Part shown: positions 9,079 to 17,729 of the stretch, piece after piece
How positions within the stretch are numbered: position 1 is the first letter of the stretch
Layout: each line of letters starts with the position of its first letter
DNA from: Glaciecola sp047250385
Lineage (GTDB): Bacteria > Pseudomonadota > Gammaproteobacteria > Enterobacterales > Alteromonadaceae
DNA length: 64,000 nt
Assembly (NCBI RefSeq): GCF_047250385.1
Contig: NZ_JBLBVM010000046.1
Coordinates: 74,728-138,727, forward strand
Direction of reading: 5' to 3'
Made by a program: the position numbers and the translations under genes
Notes under the pieces: model-generated
The model's input: the letters and a program-made list of their open reading frames with translations, nothing else
What the model was told of the DNA's origin: nothing
The model's database searches: none

Positions 9079-9636
9079 ATGACTTTTCGTCTTATAGTTT
9101 TGGCTCTTACGCTGAATATACTAGGTAGCTTCCAAACTGCCCAGGCTTTGCTCATCAACGCTAGTTTGAGCAATATCTCAGGGAATACTTGGCAATATAA
9201 TTACACAGTAACCAACGATAGCGCTACTGACATTGAGTGGTTTGCTATTTACTTTGATGATTTGAATTATGACAATCTCGCGTTAGTGAGTGGGCCATCT
9301 TCTATTGAATGGGATATTATCGTAGAGCAGCCTGGGGCTTTTTTCTCTGGGGAAGATGGCTACATCGATTTACTTGCATGGGACCCGAGTTTTGCCTTGG
9401 GTTTCGGGGAGACTATATCAAATTTAATTGTTAGTTTTGACTTTGCGGGCACTGGGGAGCCGCCAGGAGCACAAACCGCGGAAGTGTACGATCCCACTCA
9501 GATCGATCCAGTGGTTATTGACTCAACCTCTACGCCAGCGACAGTCAATCAAGCCCCTGTTTCTGGCATCAGTTGGTTATTCATGTTGGGAATGCTGGGG
9601 ACTTTAAGAGCAGCTAAATGTGCAAGAAAGTTTTGA
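9079..9636 (+). CDS. Exported protein with PEP-CTERM-like C-terminal segment
   Basis: A 185-residue protein with a Sec signal peptide (ending near AQA, residue 23), a beta-rich body with the phrase WQYNYTVTNDS common in PEP-CTERM proteins, and a C-terminal hydrophobic segment (SWLFMLGMLGTL) followed by basic residues KCARKF. The PEP motif itself is degenerate (QAPVSG). The ATG follows GGAATGGAG and lies 21 bases after the Hcp-like gene, so it looks like the third member of the operon. No function is recognised; a surface or membrane-tethered partner of the two Hcp-domain proteins is a guess from position. Confidence 0.7.
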   Translation: MTFRLIVLALTLNILGSFQTAQALLINASLSNISGNTWQYNYTVTNDSATDIEWFAIYFDDLNYDNLALVSGPSSIEWDIIVEQPGAFFSGEDGYIDLLAWDPSFALGFGETISNLIVSFDFAGTGEPPGAQTAEVYDPTQIDPVVIDSTSTPATVNQAPVSGISWLFMLGMLGTLRAAKCARKF

Positions 9637-9720
9637 GTATAAGTATTTCAAGCTAGCAAAAAATAGCTATTTAAAGTTAGGAAGATATTACTGACTGTGT
9701 TGTTCAGCATAGTCAGTCGC

Positions 9721-9789
9721 TATCTGTCGGTATTTATCTGTCCGTAACTATCCATCGGTAACGATCTGTCCGTAACTACCTGCGTAAGC
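9721..9789. repeat. 14-bp tandem repeat, about five units
   Basis: Consecutive units start at 9721, 9735, 9749, 9763 and 9777, with consensus TATCTGTCCGTAAC; the last unit is 13 bases. It sits between the convergent genes ending at 9636 and 9814. No spacers separate the units, so this is a minisatellite and not CRISPR. Confidence 0.8.
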
Positions 9790-9813
9790 TCAGGGACGAG
9801 TATGACTTTTAAG

Positions 9814-10086
9814 CTAAATAAGACTCAACCAAACTAAGGTAAACAAACCCATCACCAACACACCAACAGCCATTCTTCTACCAATATTTGCAGATGATTT
9901 GGTAAGCACTGTGTACAAATACCCAAAAAAGGAAAACAGTACTCCCGCGACAATAAAATCACCCAAACCCCAATTGACTTCAGCTGTGAATTGCATCGCA
10001 ACTAAGGGCAGTAATAAAAGACAAAGTGTTGTAAAAAATACAACGTAAAAACTTTGTTTGGAAATCATAAAACGATGCATGTTCAT
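9814..10086 (-). CDS. Small integral membrane protein of unknown function
   Basis: A 90-residue product with three hydrophobic segments (about residues 12-32, 42-60 and 72-90) and the phrase NWGLGDFIVAG, which recurs in small uncharacterised membrane proteins of proteobacteria. AGGTGAT precedes the ATG at 10086 at good spacing. Function is not recognised. The 274-base gap up to the divergent gene at 10361 holds nothing else that I can identify. Confidence 0.65.
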   Translation of the reverse strand: MNMHRFMISKQSFYVVFFTTLCLLLLPLVAMQFTAEVNWGLGDFIVAGVLFSFFGYLYTVLTKSSANIGRRMAVGVLVMGLFTLVWLSLI

Positions 10087-10360
10087 ATATCACCTAATAA
10101 TCATCATGGATTTTTCTAGTATTATTCATCTTAGAATTAAGATGGGTTTTCTTCATTATAGACCTGCAGAGCTGAATCTTACAAATACGCAACCTAGCTT
10201 AAGTCACAATATTTGTGTTTGCTTTAATTCTGGCTAACAAATCTAATTCGAAGTTACGCAAAATGTCAAAAAACATGCTATAAATTACTGTTCTTACTAC
10301 AAAATAATAATGAAGTATCGACCTTTAATTTGATTTATCGAAAAGTGACTGGAGATAAAT

Positions 10361-13300
10361 ATGAAACTGATTACCGCCGTCCTATTACTGGCAGCGCTTG
10401 TATCCTCGCCTCTACAGGCAGCAAAAAAAGACAAAAACGAACTAATGAGCGATGAGCTATTTTCCGGAATGAAGCTACGGAATATAGGGCCTGCGTATAT
10501 GTCGGGGCGCATTGCAGATATTGAACTGGATCCAAATGATCCCTCTACTTGGTACGTTGCGGTTGGTTCAGGCGGGGTTTGGAAAACCGAAAATGGTGGT
10601 ATCACTTGGAAGCCAATATTCGATTCACAAGCAGTGTATTCAACAGGTGACGTAACGATAGATCCAAGCAACTCGAACATTATTTGGGTAGGCACGGGTG
10701 AAAATAATGGTGGACGTCATTTGAGCTTTGGTGATGGTGTTTATCGCTCACTCGATGGCGGGCAAACTTGGAAAAATATGGGACTGAAAGAATCTGAGCA
10801 TATATCCGATATTATCGTTCATCCAACAGATTCAAATACAGTCTGGGTTTCTTCGCAGGGCCCTCTTTGGTCCAAAGGTGGCCAACGCGGTTTGTTCAAA
10901 ACGATAGATGGCGGTGAAACTTGGGAAAATGTTTTAAAGACAGATGAATGGACTGGTGTTACTTCGTTAGTCATTGACCCCAGAAACCCAGACAAGCTTT
11001 ATGCCGCTACTTGGCAAAGACAAAGAACACTAGCAGCCTACGTTGGAACGGGCCCTGGTTCAGCTATTCACGCCTCTGACGACGGTGGCAAAACTTGGCG
11101 GAAATTAAGCGAAGGCTTACCTAAAACGGACATGGGTAAAATTGGTTTGGCAATTTCTCAGATAAACCCTGATGTAGTTTATGCAGCCATTGAGCTTAAT
11201 CAGCGTAAAGGAGGATTATTTCGCTCTGACAACCAAGGTGCTAGCTGGACTAAAATGTCGGACGAAGTTGGCGGAGGAACAGGTCCGCATTACTATCAAG
11301 AAATATTCGCCGACCCACATCGTTTCGACCGCATTTATATGGCTAGCAACTATACCAAGTACAGTGATGATGGCGGCAAAACATGGACGCCAATTAATGT
11401 GAAGTACAAACATGTTGATGATCATGCCATTGCATTTCACCCTAGCGATAAAGACTTTCTGCTGGTGGGCAGTGATGGTGGCATTTATGAAACCCAAGAT
11501 GGTATGCAGAAGTGGCGTTTTCTTTCGAACATGCCTATTACTCAATTCTACAAAATTGCGGTAGATGACAGCGAACCTTTCTACTACGTATATGGTGGTA
11601 CACAGGATAATTCTTCGCAAGGCGGTCCTTCACGCACTACCAAAGTCCACGGCATCAAAAACAACGATTGGTTCTTGATCCTCGATTGGGATGGTCATCA
11701 ACCTGCGACTGAACCAGGTAACCCTGATATCGTTTATGGTCAACGCCAACAAGGTAATTTAGCGCGTTATCACCGTAAAACAGGTGAGTATGTTTCTATT
11801 CAACCGCAATCGAAAGCAGGTGAGCCGGGCGAGCGATATAACTGGGATGCACCTATCTTGGTGTCTAGTCACGATCCTAAACGTTTGTACCACGCTTCTC
11901 ATCGCGTTTGGCGCTCGGATGATAGAGGCAATAGCTGGCAGGTCATTTCTGGTGATTTAACCAAGAATGAAAACCGAATGCATATGCCGGTTATGGATCG
12001 CACATGGTCAGTTGATTCTGGCTTTGATTTATTGGCAATGTCGAATTTCAATACCATCGCTAACATTGCAGAGTCGCCACTGGATGAAAATATTCTTTAT
12101 GCGGGCACGGATGACGGTCTTATTCAAGTGACATCCAATGGTGGTAAAGATTGGAAGGCTTATGAAATTGACGATATAAGAGGCATCCCAGAAACAGCCT
12201 ATATAAATGATATTCGCGCCGATTTATTTGATAAAGACACGGTATATGCGGCCTTAGATAATCATAAATACGGTGACTATAAGCCGTATTTAATTAAGAG
12301 CACTAATCGCGGAAAAACATGGAAGTCGATAGCCTCAAATTTACCAGACAAACATTTGGTATGGCGCATTGTTCAGGATCATGTGAATAAAGACTTGTTG
12401 TTCATCGGTACTGAGTTTGGTTTATTTTTCACTGTGGATGGTGGTAAATCGTGGACAGAACTAAACGGCGGCGTGCCTACGATAGCGTTCCGTGACGTGA
12501 AGATTCAGCGCAGAGAAAATGATTTGGTCGCGGGTAGCTTCGGGCGTGGTATCTACATACTCGATGATTACTCTCCACTGCGTAAAATAAACAAAGAAAG
12601 CTTGAAGGAAGAAGCACTACTATTCACTTCTCGTGACGCGCTTTGGTACATTCCTGAAACTATGCATACCGATTCACATGGCGACTTTGAATATCAAGCA
12701 AAAAATCCTGAATTTGGCGCTACCTTCACTTACTACCTACGCGATGGCTTCAAGTCTTTAAAAGAGCAAAGGGAAGAGAAAGAAAAGAAACTGCTAGAAG
12801 ATGGTAAATTTCCGCTATACCCAGCATGGGATGATGTTGAGACGGAGCTGCGAGAAGCAGAGCCAAGCGTCTATTTGATTATCAAAAATGCGCAAGGCGA
12901 CATAGTACGTAAAGTCGCAGCCAAAGCGGAAAAAGGCCTTCATCGAGTGACTTGGGATTTACGTTTCCCTTCAGCAAATGCGCTTGGAACTTACCCTAGC
13001 TTTTTTGGTGATGTGGGGCCGTTAGTTGCACCGGGCACTTATTCAGCAAGTTTGCACTCTACTGTTAATAGTCAAACTAGGGACCTGACCGAAGCTGTTA
13101 CTTTTGTGGTTAAACCTCTGCATAAAGAAACCGTTGCTGGTGGTGTATCTCCCTTAGAGCGTTCAAGCATGTTGCTCAAAGTGGAAGATCTTAGACGCAA
13201 AGTATCAATGGCAGGCAGTCAAATTGAGGACTTAAATGCGCAGTTGAAATCTTTTAGAGTGGCTTTAGATCGCTCATCGGCAGTGACTAGCGAAATGGAA

Positions 13301-13624
13301 ACTCGTTATCATAAACTACGCGACGCTGTCCTTTCTGCTCAAGAGTTGCTTTACGGTCAAAGCTCCAGAAGCGGAATGGGAACCTCGCCAAGCACTATAG
13401 CTAGTCGTTTGTTTATGATTGAGTTCGCTAGGGCAAATACTTGGGGCTTAACATCTACTCAGAAAGAACAGATGGTAATAGTACAAGATGCACTTGGTAT
13501 TTTGCAGCCACAGTTGGATAATTTGCTTCTAACAGAATTCCCGGCATTTAAGCAGTCATTGCTAGAAGCAGGTGCTCCTTGGATGCCAATGGGCTTGATG
13601 GAGTCGGTTGATGACGCAGGTTAG
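10361..13624 (+). CDS. Exported VPS10/Asp-box beta-propeller protein
   Basis: A 1087-residue protein with a short Sec signal peptide (MKLITAVLLLAALVSSPLQA) and at least nine Asp-box type repeats of the form SxDxGxTW (for example KTENGGITW, RSLDGGQTW, KTIDGGETW, YSDDGGKTW, RSDDRGNSW, FTVDGGKSW) over residues 60-700, as in sortilin/VPS10 and sialidase-like propellers. The C-terminal 350 residues hold a FlgD-like segment (KGLHRVTWDLRFPSAN) and a helical region. Such proteins are often annotated as glycosyl hydrolases, but Asp boxes are structural and no sialidase catalytic set is evident. GGAGATAA lies just upstream of the ATG. It is a single gene, probably periplasmic or secreted. Confidence 0.85.
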   Translation: MKLITAVLLLAALVSSPLQAAKKDKNELMSDELFSGMKLRNIGPAYMSGRIADIELDPNDPSTWYVAVGSGGVWKTENGGITWKPIFDSQAVYSTGDVTIDPSNSNIIWVGTGENNGGRHLSFGDGVYRSLDGGQTWKNMGLKESEHISDIIVHPTDSNTVWVSSQGPLWSKGGQRGLFKTIDGGETWENVLKTDEWTGVTSLVIDPRNPDKLYAATWQRQRTLAAYVGTGPGSAIHASDDGGKTWRKLSEGLPKTDMGKIGLAISQINPDVVYAAIELNQRKGGLFRSDNQGASWTKMSDEVGGGTGPHYYQEIFADPHRFDRIYMASNYTKYSDDGGKTWTPINVKYKHVDDHAIAFHPSDKDFLLVGSDGGIYETQDGMQKWRFLSNMPITQFYKIAVDDSEPFYYVYGGTQDNSSQGGPSRTTKVHGIKNNDWFLILDWDGHQPATEPGNPDIVYGQRQQGNLARYHRKTGEYVSIQPQSKAGEPGERYNWDAPILVSSHDPKRLYHASHRVWRSDDRGNSWQVISGDLTKNENRMHMPVMDRTWSVDSGFDLLAMSNFNTIANIAESPLDENILYAGTDDGLIQVTSNGGKDWKAYEIDDIRGIPETAYINDIRADLFDKDTVYAALDNHKYGDYKPYLIKSTNRGKTWKSIASNLPDKHLVWRIVQDHVNKDLLFIGTEFGLFFTVDGGKSWTELNGGVPTIAFRDVKIQRRENDLVAGSFGRGIYILDDYSPLRKINKESLKEEALLFTSRDALWYIPETMHTDSHGDFEYQAKNPEFGATFTYYLRDGFKSLKEQREEKEKKLLEDGKFPLYPAWDDVETELREAEPSVYLIIKNAQGDIVRKVAAKAEKGLHRVTWDLRFPSANALGTYPSFFGDVGPLVAPGTYSASLHSTVNSQTRDLTEAVTFVVKPLHKETVAGGVSPLERSSMLLKVEDLRRKVSMAGSQIEDLNAQLKSFRVALDRSSAVTSEMETRYHKLRDAVLSAQELLYGQSSRSGMGTSPSTIASRLFMIEFARANTWGLTSTQKEQMVIVQDALGILQPQLDNLLLTEFPAFKQSLLEAGAPWMPMGLMESVDDAG

Positions 13625-13640
13625 TTAGTATCCATAAAAA

Positions 13641-13672
13641 AATCGCCTGTGAGGGGTATCTCACAGGCGATT
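13641..13672 (-). terminator. Terminator between convergent genes
   Basis: A perfect 12-bp stem (AATCGCCTGTGA and its complement) with an eight-base loop. On the minus strand it is followed by seven T, so it is a strong terminator for katG read-through; on the plus strand the T-tract is weak (TTTCA). Confidence 0.8.
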
Positions 13673-13682
13673 TCATCTCAGT

Positions 13683-13815
13683 TTGCTGTATCGCAACACA
13701 TTATTTCAACAGACATTATCTCAACAGACATTATTTCAACAGACATTATGTCACAGATTAGTTTGGCACAGACTCTCTGACACAGTTTACATTGTCACAT
13801 GTTGCTCTGTTACAA
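13683..13815. repeat. Degenerate 14-15 bp tandem array, nine units
   Basis: Units start at 13683, 13698, 13713, 13728, 13743, 13757, 13772, 13786 and 13801. The central three are nearly identical (ACATTATTTCAACAG); the outer ones drift towards xxxxxxTGTCACAG. The array lies between the katG stop codon and the strong minus-strand terminator, so it should be transcribed as the 3' untranslated region of katG. Confidence 0.75.
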
Positions 13816-13828
13816 GTTAAAGTATTAC

Positions 13829-16096
13829 TTACCGATCAGCGTTCATGACTTTAACCCAAGCACTTACGAAGTCATTCACAAACTTCTCCTTCGATGTATC
13901 GAAAGCATATACTTCCGCTACAGCGCGCAGTTCAGAGTTTGAACCAAAGATAAGGTCAACTGACGTTGCCGTCCACTTTGTTTTACCTGTCTTGCGGTCA
14001 TTGCCTTCGTACACGCCTTCTTCAGCAGACTTTTTCCAAACTGTTGACATGTCCAACAGGTTAACAAAGAAGTCATTGCTCAAAGTGCCAGGCTTAGTCG
14101 TTAGTACGCCATGTTTTGCACCTTTGTAATTGGCATCTAAAGCGCGCAAACCACCTACTAATACTGTCATTTCTGGTACAGAGAGGTTTAGTTGGTCTGC
14201 TTTATCGACTAGCATTTCCGTTGGTGATTTATAGCTACTCGAAACATCAAAATAGTTTCTAAAACCATCTGCGTTAAGCTCTAGGAGTGAAAACGAATTT
14301 ACATCCGTTTGCTCTTGCGTTGCATCACCTCTACCTGCCGTGAAAGGAACATCAACTTTGTAGCCAGCATCTTGCGCTGCTTTTTCAATTGCTACGGCGC
14401 CACCAAGTACGATTAAATCGGCCAATGAGACTTTACCGCTGCCTAACCAAGAGTCATTTGCGTCGTTCTGAATGTCCTTCAAGACTTTCATCACCTTCGC
14501 CACTTCTGCAGGGTTGTTTACAGCCCAATCCTTTTGCGGAGCTAGAGCAAGGCGTGCACCATTTGCACCACCGCGCATATCCGACTCACGATAGCTTGCT
14601 GCAGACGCCCAAGCAGTTCTGACCAATTCAGACACACTAAGTCCAGAATTGAGTATTTCGCCTTTGAGTTTTACAAGGTCATTCGCATTAATTGTCGACT
14701 CAGTATCTTTCGAAATAGGGTCCTGCCAAATTTTAATATCTTCAGGCACTTCATTCCCTAAGAAGTTTCTTCTTGGGCCCATGTCTCTGTGAGTTAGTTT
14801 GTACCAAGCCTTAGCAAAGGCTAGCTGATACTCTTTAGGGTCTGCCAAAAAGCGTTCAGCGATTTTTCTGTACTTAGGGTCGAATTTCAAAGCCAAATCA
14901 GCAGTCGTCATCACTGGTGGGTTAAACTTGCCTTTCACATGCGCATCCGGCACAGCTTTATGAAGAGACTCATCAGTTGGTATCCACTGAATTGCCCCCG
15001 CAGGGCTGCGTGTTTGCTTCCACTCGAAATTAAGTAAGTTGCTAAGATACAAGGAAGTCCAGCGTGTTGGAGCTTGGGTCCACGCACCTTCTAGGCCGCT
15101 CGTTACTGTATCCTCTGAATGGCCTTTGCCACACTTGTTTTTCCAGCCTAGGCCTTGCTCTTCAGTACCTGCTGCAGCAGGTTCAGCACCTAGACAATCT
15201 TTTGGCTTGTGGGCACCGTGCATCTTTCCAAAGGTATGGCCGCCAGCTATCAAAGCAAGCGTCTCTTCATCGTTCATTGCCATGCGTTCAAATGCAACCC
15301 GTATGTTTTTCGCCGAGCCTAGAGGATCAGGAACACCTTTTGGACCTTCGGGATTCACATAAATTAAGCCCATATGAGTTGCACCAAGTGGACGTTGTAA
15401 CTTGCCTTCACGATCTTCTCGATCACTTGCGAGCATCTCAATTTCGGGACCCCAATAGATTAAATCTGGCTCCCAATCATCAGCGCGACCGCCTGCAAAA
15501 CCATAGGTGTCGAAACCCATGTTTTCAAGTGCCACATTGCCTGCGAGTACCATGAGATCAGACCAAGAAAGTGCTTCACCATATTTCATCTTAATTGGCC
15601 AAAGCAGCCTGCGGGCTTTATCTAAGTTGCCGTTGTCTGGCCAGCTATTTAATGGTTCAAATCGTTGTTGACCGCCGCCTGCACCACCGCGCCCGTCGAG
15701 AGTTCGGTAAGTTCCAGCACTGTGCCATGTCATACGAATAAAGAAAGGGCCATAGTTACCAAAATCAGCGGGCCACCAATCTTGTGATGTTGTTAGGAGT
15801 TTATCGATATCTTTTTTAGCTGCTGCTAAATCTAACTTCTTGAAGGCTTCTGCGTAATTGAAGTCTGCCCCATAAGGGTTTGAACGAGCATCATGATCGC
15901 GCAGTGGAGACAAGTTTAGCTGTTCCGGCCACCAAAACTGGTTTGTTTTAGCTTGATTTGGCACGGCCATACCTGTTCCAACAGCCCCTTTAGGTTTGCT
16001 AATTTCAGGTGTCTCTGCAGTAACAATACCTGACATTAATAGCATACTTACTATGCTAGCAATGCGAGTTGCCGTAAAAAATGTGGTTCTTTTCAT
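13829..16096 (-). CDS. katG: Catalase-peroxidase with signal peptide (KatG family, exported)
   Basis: A 755-residue bifunctional haem catalase-peroxidase. Distal site R121, W124 and H125 (RMTWHSAGTYR); the covalent Met-Tyr-Trp adduct should be W124, Y246 and M272; the proximal haem ligand is H287 (AGGHTFGKMHGA). These positions keep the same spacing as in M. tuberculosis KatG, shifted by 17. The inactive C-terminal repeat is present (LVRTAWASAASYRESD). The first 27 residues form a signal peptide (likely cut after VTA), so this is a periplasmic enzyme like plasmid-borne KatP rather than the usual cytosolic KatG. It is a single gene; upstream lies 230 bases with no gene and then a perfect palindrome. 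No OxyR site was identified by eye. Confidence 0.93.
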   Translation of the reverse strand: MKRTTFFTATRIASIVSMLLMSGIVTAETPEISKPKGAVGTGMAVPNQAKTNQFWWPEQLNLSPLRDHDARSNPYGADFNYAEAFKKLDLAAAKKDIDKLLTTSQDWWPADFGNYGPFFIRMTWHSAGTYRTLDGRGGAGGGQQRFEPLNSWPDNGNLDKARRLLWPIKMKYGEALSWSDLMVLAGNVALENMGFDTYGFAGGRADDWEPDLIYWGPEIEMLASDREDREGKLQRPLGATHMGLIYVNPEGPKGVPDPLGSAKNIRVAFERMAMNDEETLALIAGGHTFGKMHGAHKPKDCLGAEPAAAGTEEQGLGWKNKCGKGHSEDTVTSGLEGAWTQAPTRWTSLYLSNLLNFEWKQTRSPAGAIQWIPTDESLHKAVPDAHVKGKFNPPVMTTADLALKFDPKYRKIAERFLADPKEYQLAFAKAWYKLTHRDMGPRRNFLGNEVPEDIKIWQDPISKDTESTINANDLVKLKGEILNSGLSVSELVRTAWASAASYRESDMRGGANGARLALAPQKDWAVNNPAEVAKVMKVLKDIQNDANDSWLGSGKVSLADLIVLGGAVAIEKAAQDAGYKVDVPFTAGRGDATQEQTDVNSFSLLELNADGFRNYFDVSSSYKSPTEMLVDKADQLNLSVPEMTVLVGGLRALDANYKGAKHGVLTTKPGTLSNDFFVNLLDMSTVWKKSAEEGVYEGNDRKTGKTKWTATSVDLIFGSNSELRAVAEVYAFDTSKEKFVNDFVSAWVKVMNADR

Positions 16097-16325
16097 TTCC
16101 TATATCCTTAAATAACTCAATGAATAAATTGCGAACGGCATAGGCAGCTAGGCAAGAATTTTATTTGCAAGACTATACAGGTTCGCCATCAATACGAATT
16201 TAATAAGTTCTTCGTGTTGGTTTAAAAAGTATAGGCTCAGAATTAGGAAAATGGGTGTTAATTAAAACGATTGATGTAATCGAAAAAGTTATTTGATGAT
16301 ATTTGGCTTATAGATTTCGGAAGAA

Positions 16326-16357
16326 TATGGTGCCGCTTTCATGAAAGCGGCACCATA
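16326..16357. other. Perfect 32-bp palindrome, possible terminator
   Basis: The 16-base half TATGGTGCCGCTTTCA is followed at once by its exact complement with no spacer. It lies downstream of the small membrane-protein gene at 16407 and 230 bases upstream of katG. As RNA it would form a long hairpin, but no T-tract follows on either strand, so termination is uncertain. Confidence 0.6.
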
Positions 16358-16406
16358 ATACAAAGAGTTTTTTGGTAGCAGAGATAATTTACCTCAGCAA
16401 ACAAAC

Positions 16407-16643
16407 TTAAGGATAATAAGATCTAAATCTTGCAGCACTAATGATTGACCACAAGTGAGCGATTGCACCAACGGGCCACATAAAGATTAGTATGACGGTA
16501 GCTGACAAAGCATAGCAACCAGCCGCGACAACAAAGAAAGCTAAAGCAGCTAAAATTCTACCTTGTACTAACTGACCTAAACCGGGAATAAAAAACGAGC
16601 AAATTGCTGCAATTACGTTTCCACCTGAACCTTGTCCTGACAT
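16407..16643 (-). CDS. Small TM2-like membrane protein
   Basis: A 78-residue protein with two or three hydrophobic segments and the motif SFFIPGLGQLVQGR, which resembles the TM2-domain signature (PG.GQ). It ends in a short basic tail. The start is supported by AGGAGATTATTT-ATG. Function is unknown; it is a single gene, with 180 bases to the aguB stop on the same strand. Confidence 0.75.
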   Translation of the reverse strand: MSGQGSGGNVIAAICSFFIPGLGQLVQGRILAALAFFVVAAGCYALSATVILIFMWPVGAIAHLWSIISAARFRSYYP

Positions 16644-16823
16644 AAATAATCTCCTATTTGCTTTGTGCTGATGCTGTTAACAATTTAATGAAGTTGCTAG
16701 AAATAACATATTAGAAATAGCGGCACTAAACAAGTTAATCGAACAACTAGATTGTTAGCAGTTGTTACACGAGCCTTCAAAAATGCAATGTTTGAGGGCT
16801 ATCAAGCTCAGCGCTGCAACGTG

Positions 16824-17729
16824 CTAGTCACGCCAACGCTTGGTTAAATCAGCATAGGCATCTATTCTTCGGTCTCTAAAATAAGGCCAAATTCGCTTAA
16901 CGTTTTCTGTACGCTGCATATCAAGTTCAACGCTAAGGACCTGTTCTTCAGTGCTATTTGCCTGAGCAAGTATCTCGCCTTGAGGACCGGCAATAAAGCT
17001 ATGCCCCCAAAATTGTATACCTGGGTCGCCAGCAATAGGTGATGGTTCAAAGCCAACTCTATTCGCCACAATAACAGGCACTGAGTTTGCGACAGCATGA
17101 GAACGTTGAATGGTTTGCCATGCATCTTGTTGGCGCTGTTGTTCATCGGCTGTATCGCTTTTGTCCCAGCCAATTGCTGTTGGATAGAACAGAATATCAG
17201 CACCAGCCATAGCCATTAAACGTGCGGCTTCTGGATACCATTGATCCCAGCAAACTAAAACTCCAAGCTTGCCAACACTTGTTTGAATTGGCTCAAAGCC
17301 CATATCCCCTGGGGTGAAGTAGAATTTTTCATAAAAACCTGGGTCGTCAGGAATATGCATCTTACGGTATTTACCTGCAATCTCAGCGCTGCGATCGAAT
17401 ACAACGGCTGTGTTGTGATACAAACCAGACCCACGCTTTTCAAATAATGAGGTGACTAATACGATGTTAAGTGATGCTGCCAATTCACCAAAGTAAGCAG
17501 TGGCTTCGCCTGGGATTGGTTCAGCTAAATCGAAAGCGTCAACATCTTCCTCTTGGCAAAAATAAAGCGTGCTATGTAGTTCTTGTAATAATATGCATTC
17601 ACAACCTTCAGCTGCGAGTTCCTTTACTCTTTCTGCACTTTTAGCCCAGTTTTCAAGTTTATTGTTCGATGCGACTGATTGTTGCACGACACCAACTTTT
17701 AGCGTCGAGACTTTAGGATTTTTGCTCAT
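16824..17729 (-). CDS. aguB: N-carbamoylputrescine amidase
   Basis: Nitrilase-superfamily hydrolase that converts N-carbamoylputrescine to putrescine, CO2 and ammonia. Its 301 residues carry the Glu-Lys-Cys triad E50 (LLQELH), K123 (YRKMHIPDD) and C160 (LVCWDQWYPEAAR), and the family phrases YFTPGD and PTAIGWD. The start codon overlaps the stop of aguA by four bases (ATGA), so the two are translationally coupled. With AguA it completes the agmatine-to-putrescine route of polyamine metabolism. A GU-containing hairpin at 16772-16800 just past the stop may be a weak terminator. Confidence 0.94.
   Translation of the reverse strand: MSKNPKVSTLKVGVVQQSVASNNKLENWAKSAERVKELAAEGCECILLQELHSTLYFCQEEDVDAFDLAEPIPGEATAYFGELAASLNIVLVTSLFEKRGSGLYHNTAVVFDRSAEIAGKYRKMHIPDDPGFYEKFYFTPGDMGFEPIQTSVGKLGVLVCWDQWYPEAARLMAMAGADILFYPTAIGWDKSDTADEQQRQQDAWQTIQRSHAVANSVPVIVANRVGFEPSPIAGDPGIQFWGHSFIAGPQGEILAQANSTEEQVLSVELDMQRTENVKRIWPYFRDRRIDAYADLTKRWRD

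Noticed and set aside
10361..13624. Glycoside hydrolase (sialidase) assignment
   Set aside because: Only Asp-box structural repeats are visible; no catalytic Arg triad or Tyr/Glu pair could be identified.
13683..13815. Possible CRISPR array
   Set aside because: Units are contiguous 14-15 bp copies with no spacers and no cas gene nearby; it is a tandem repeat.
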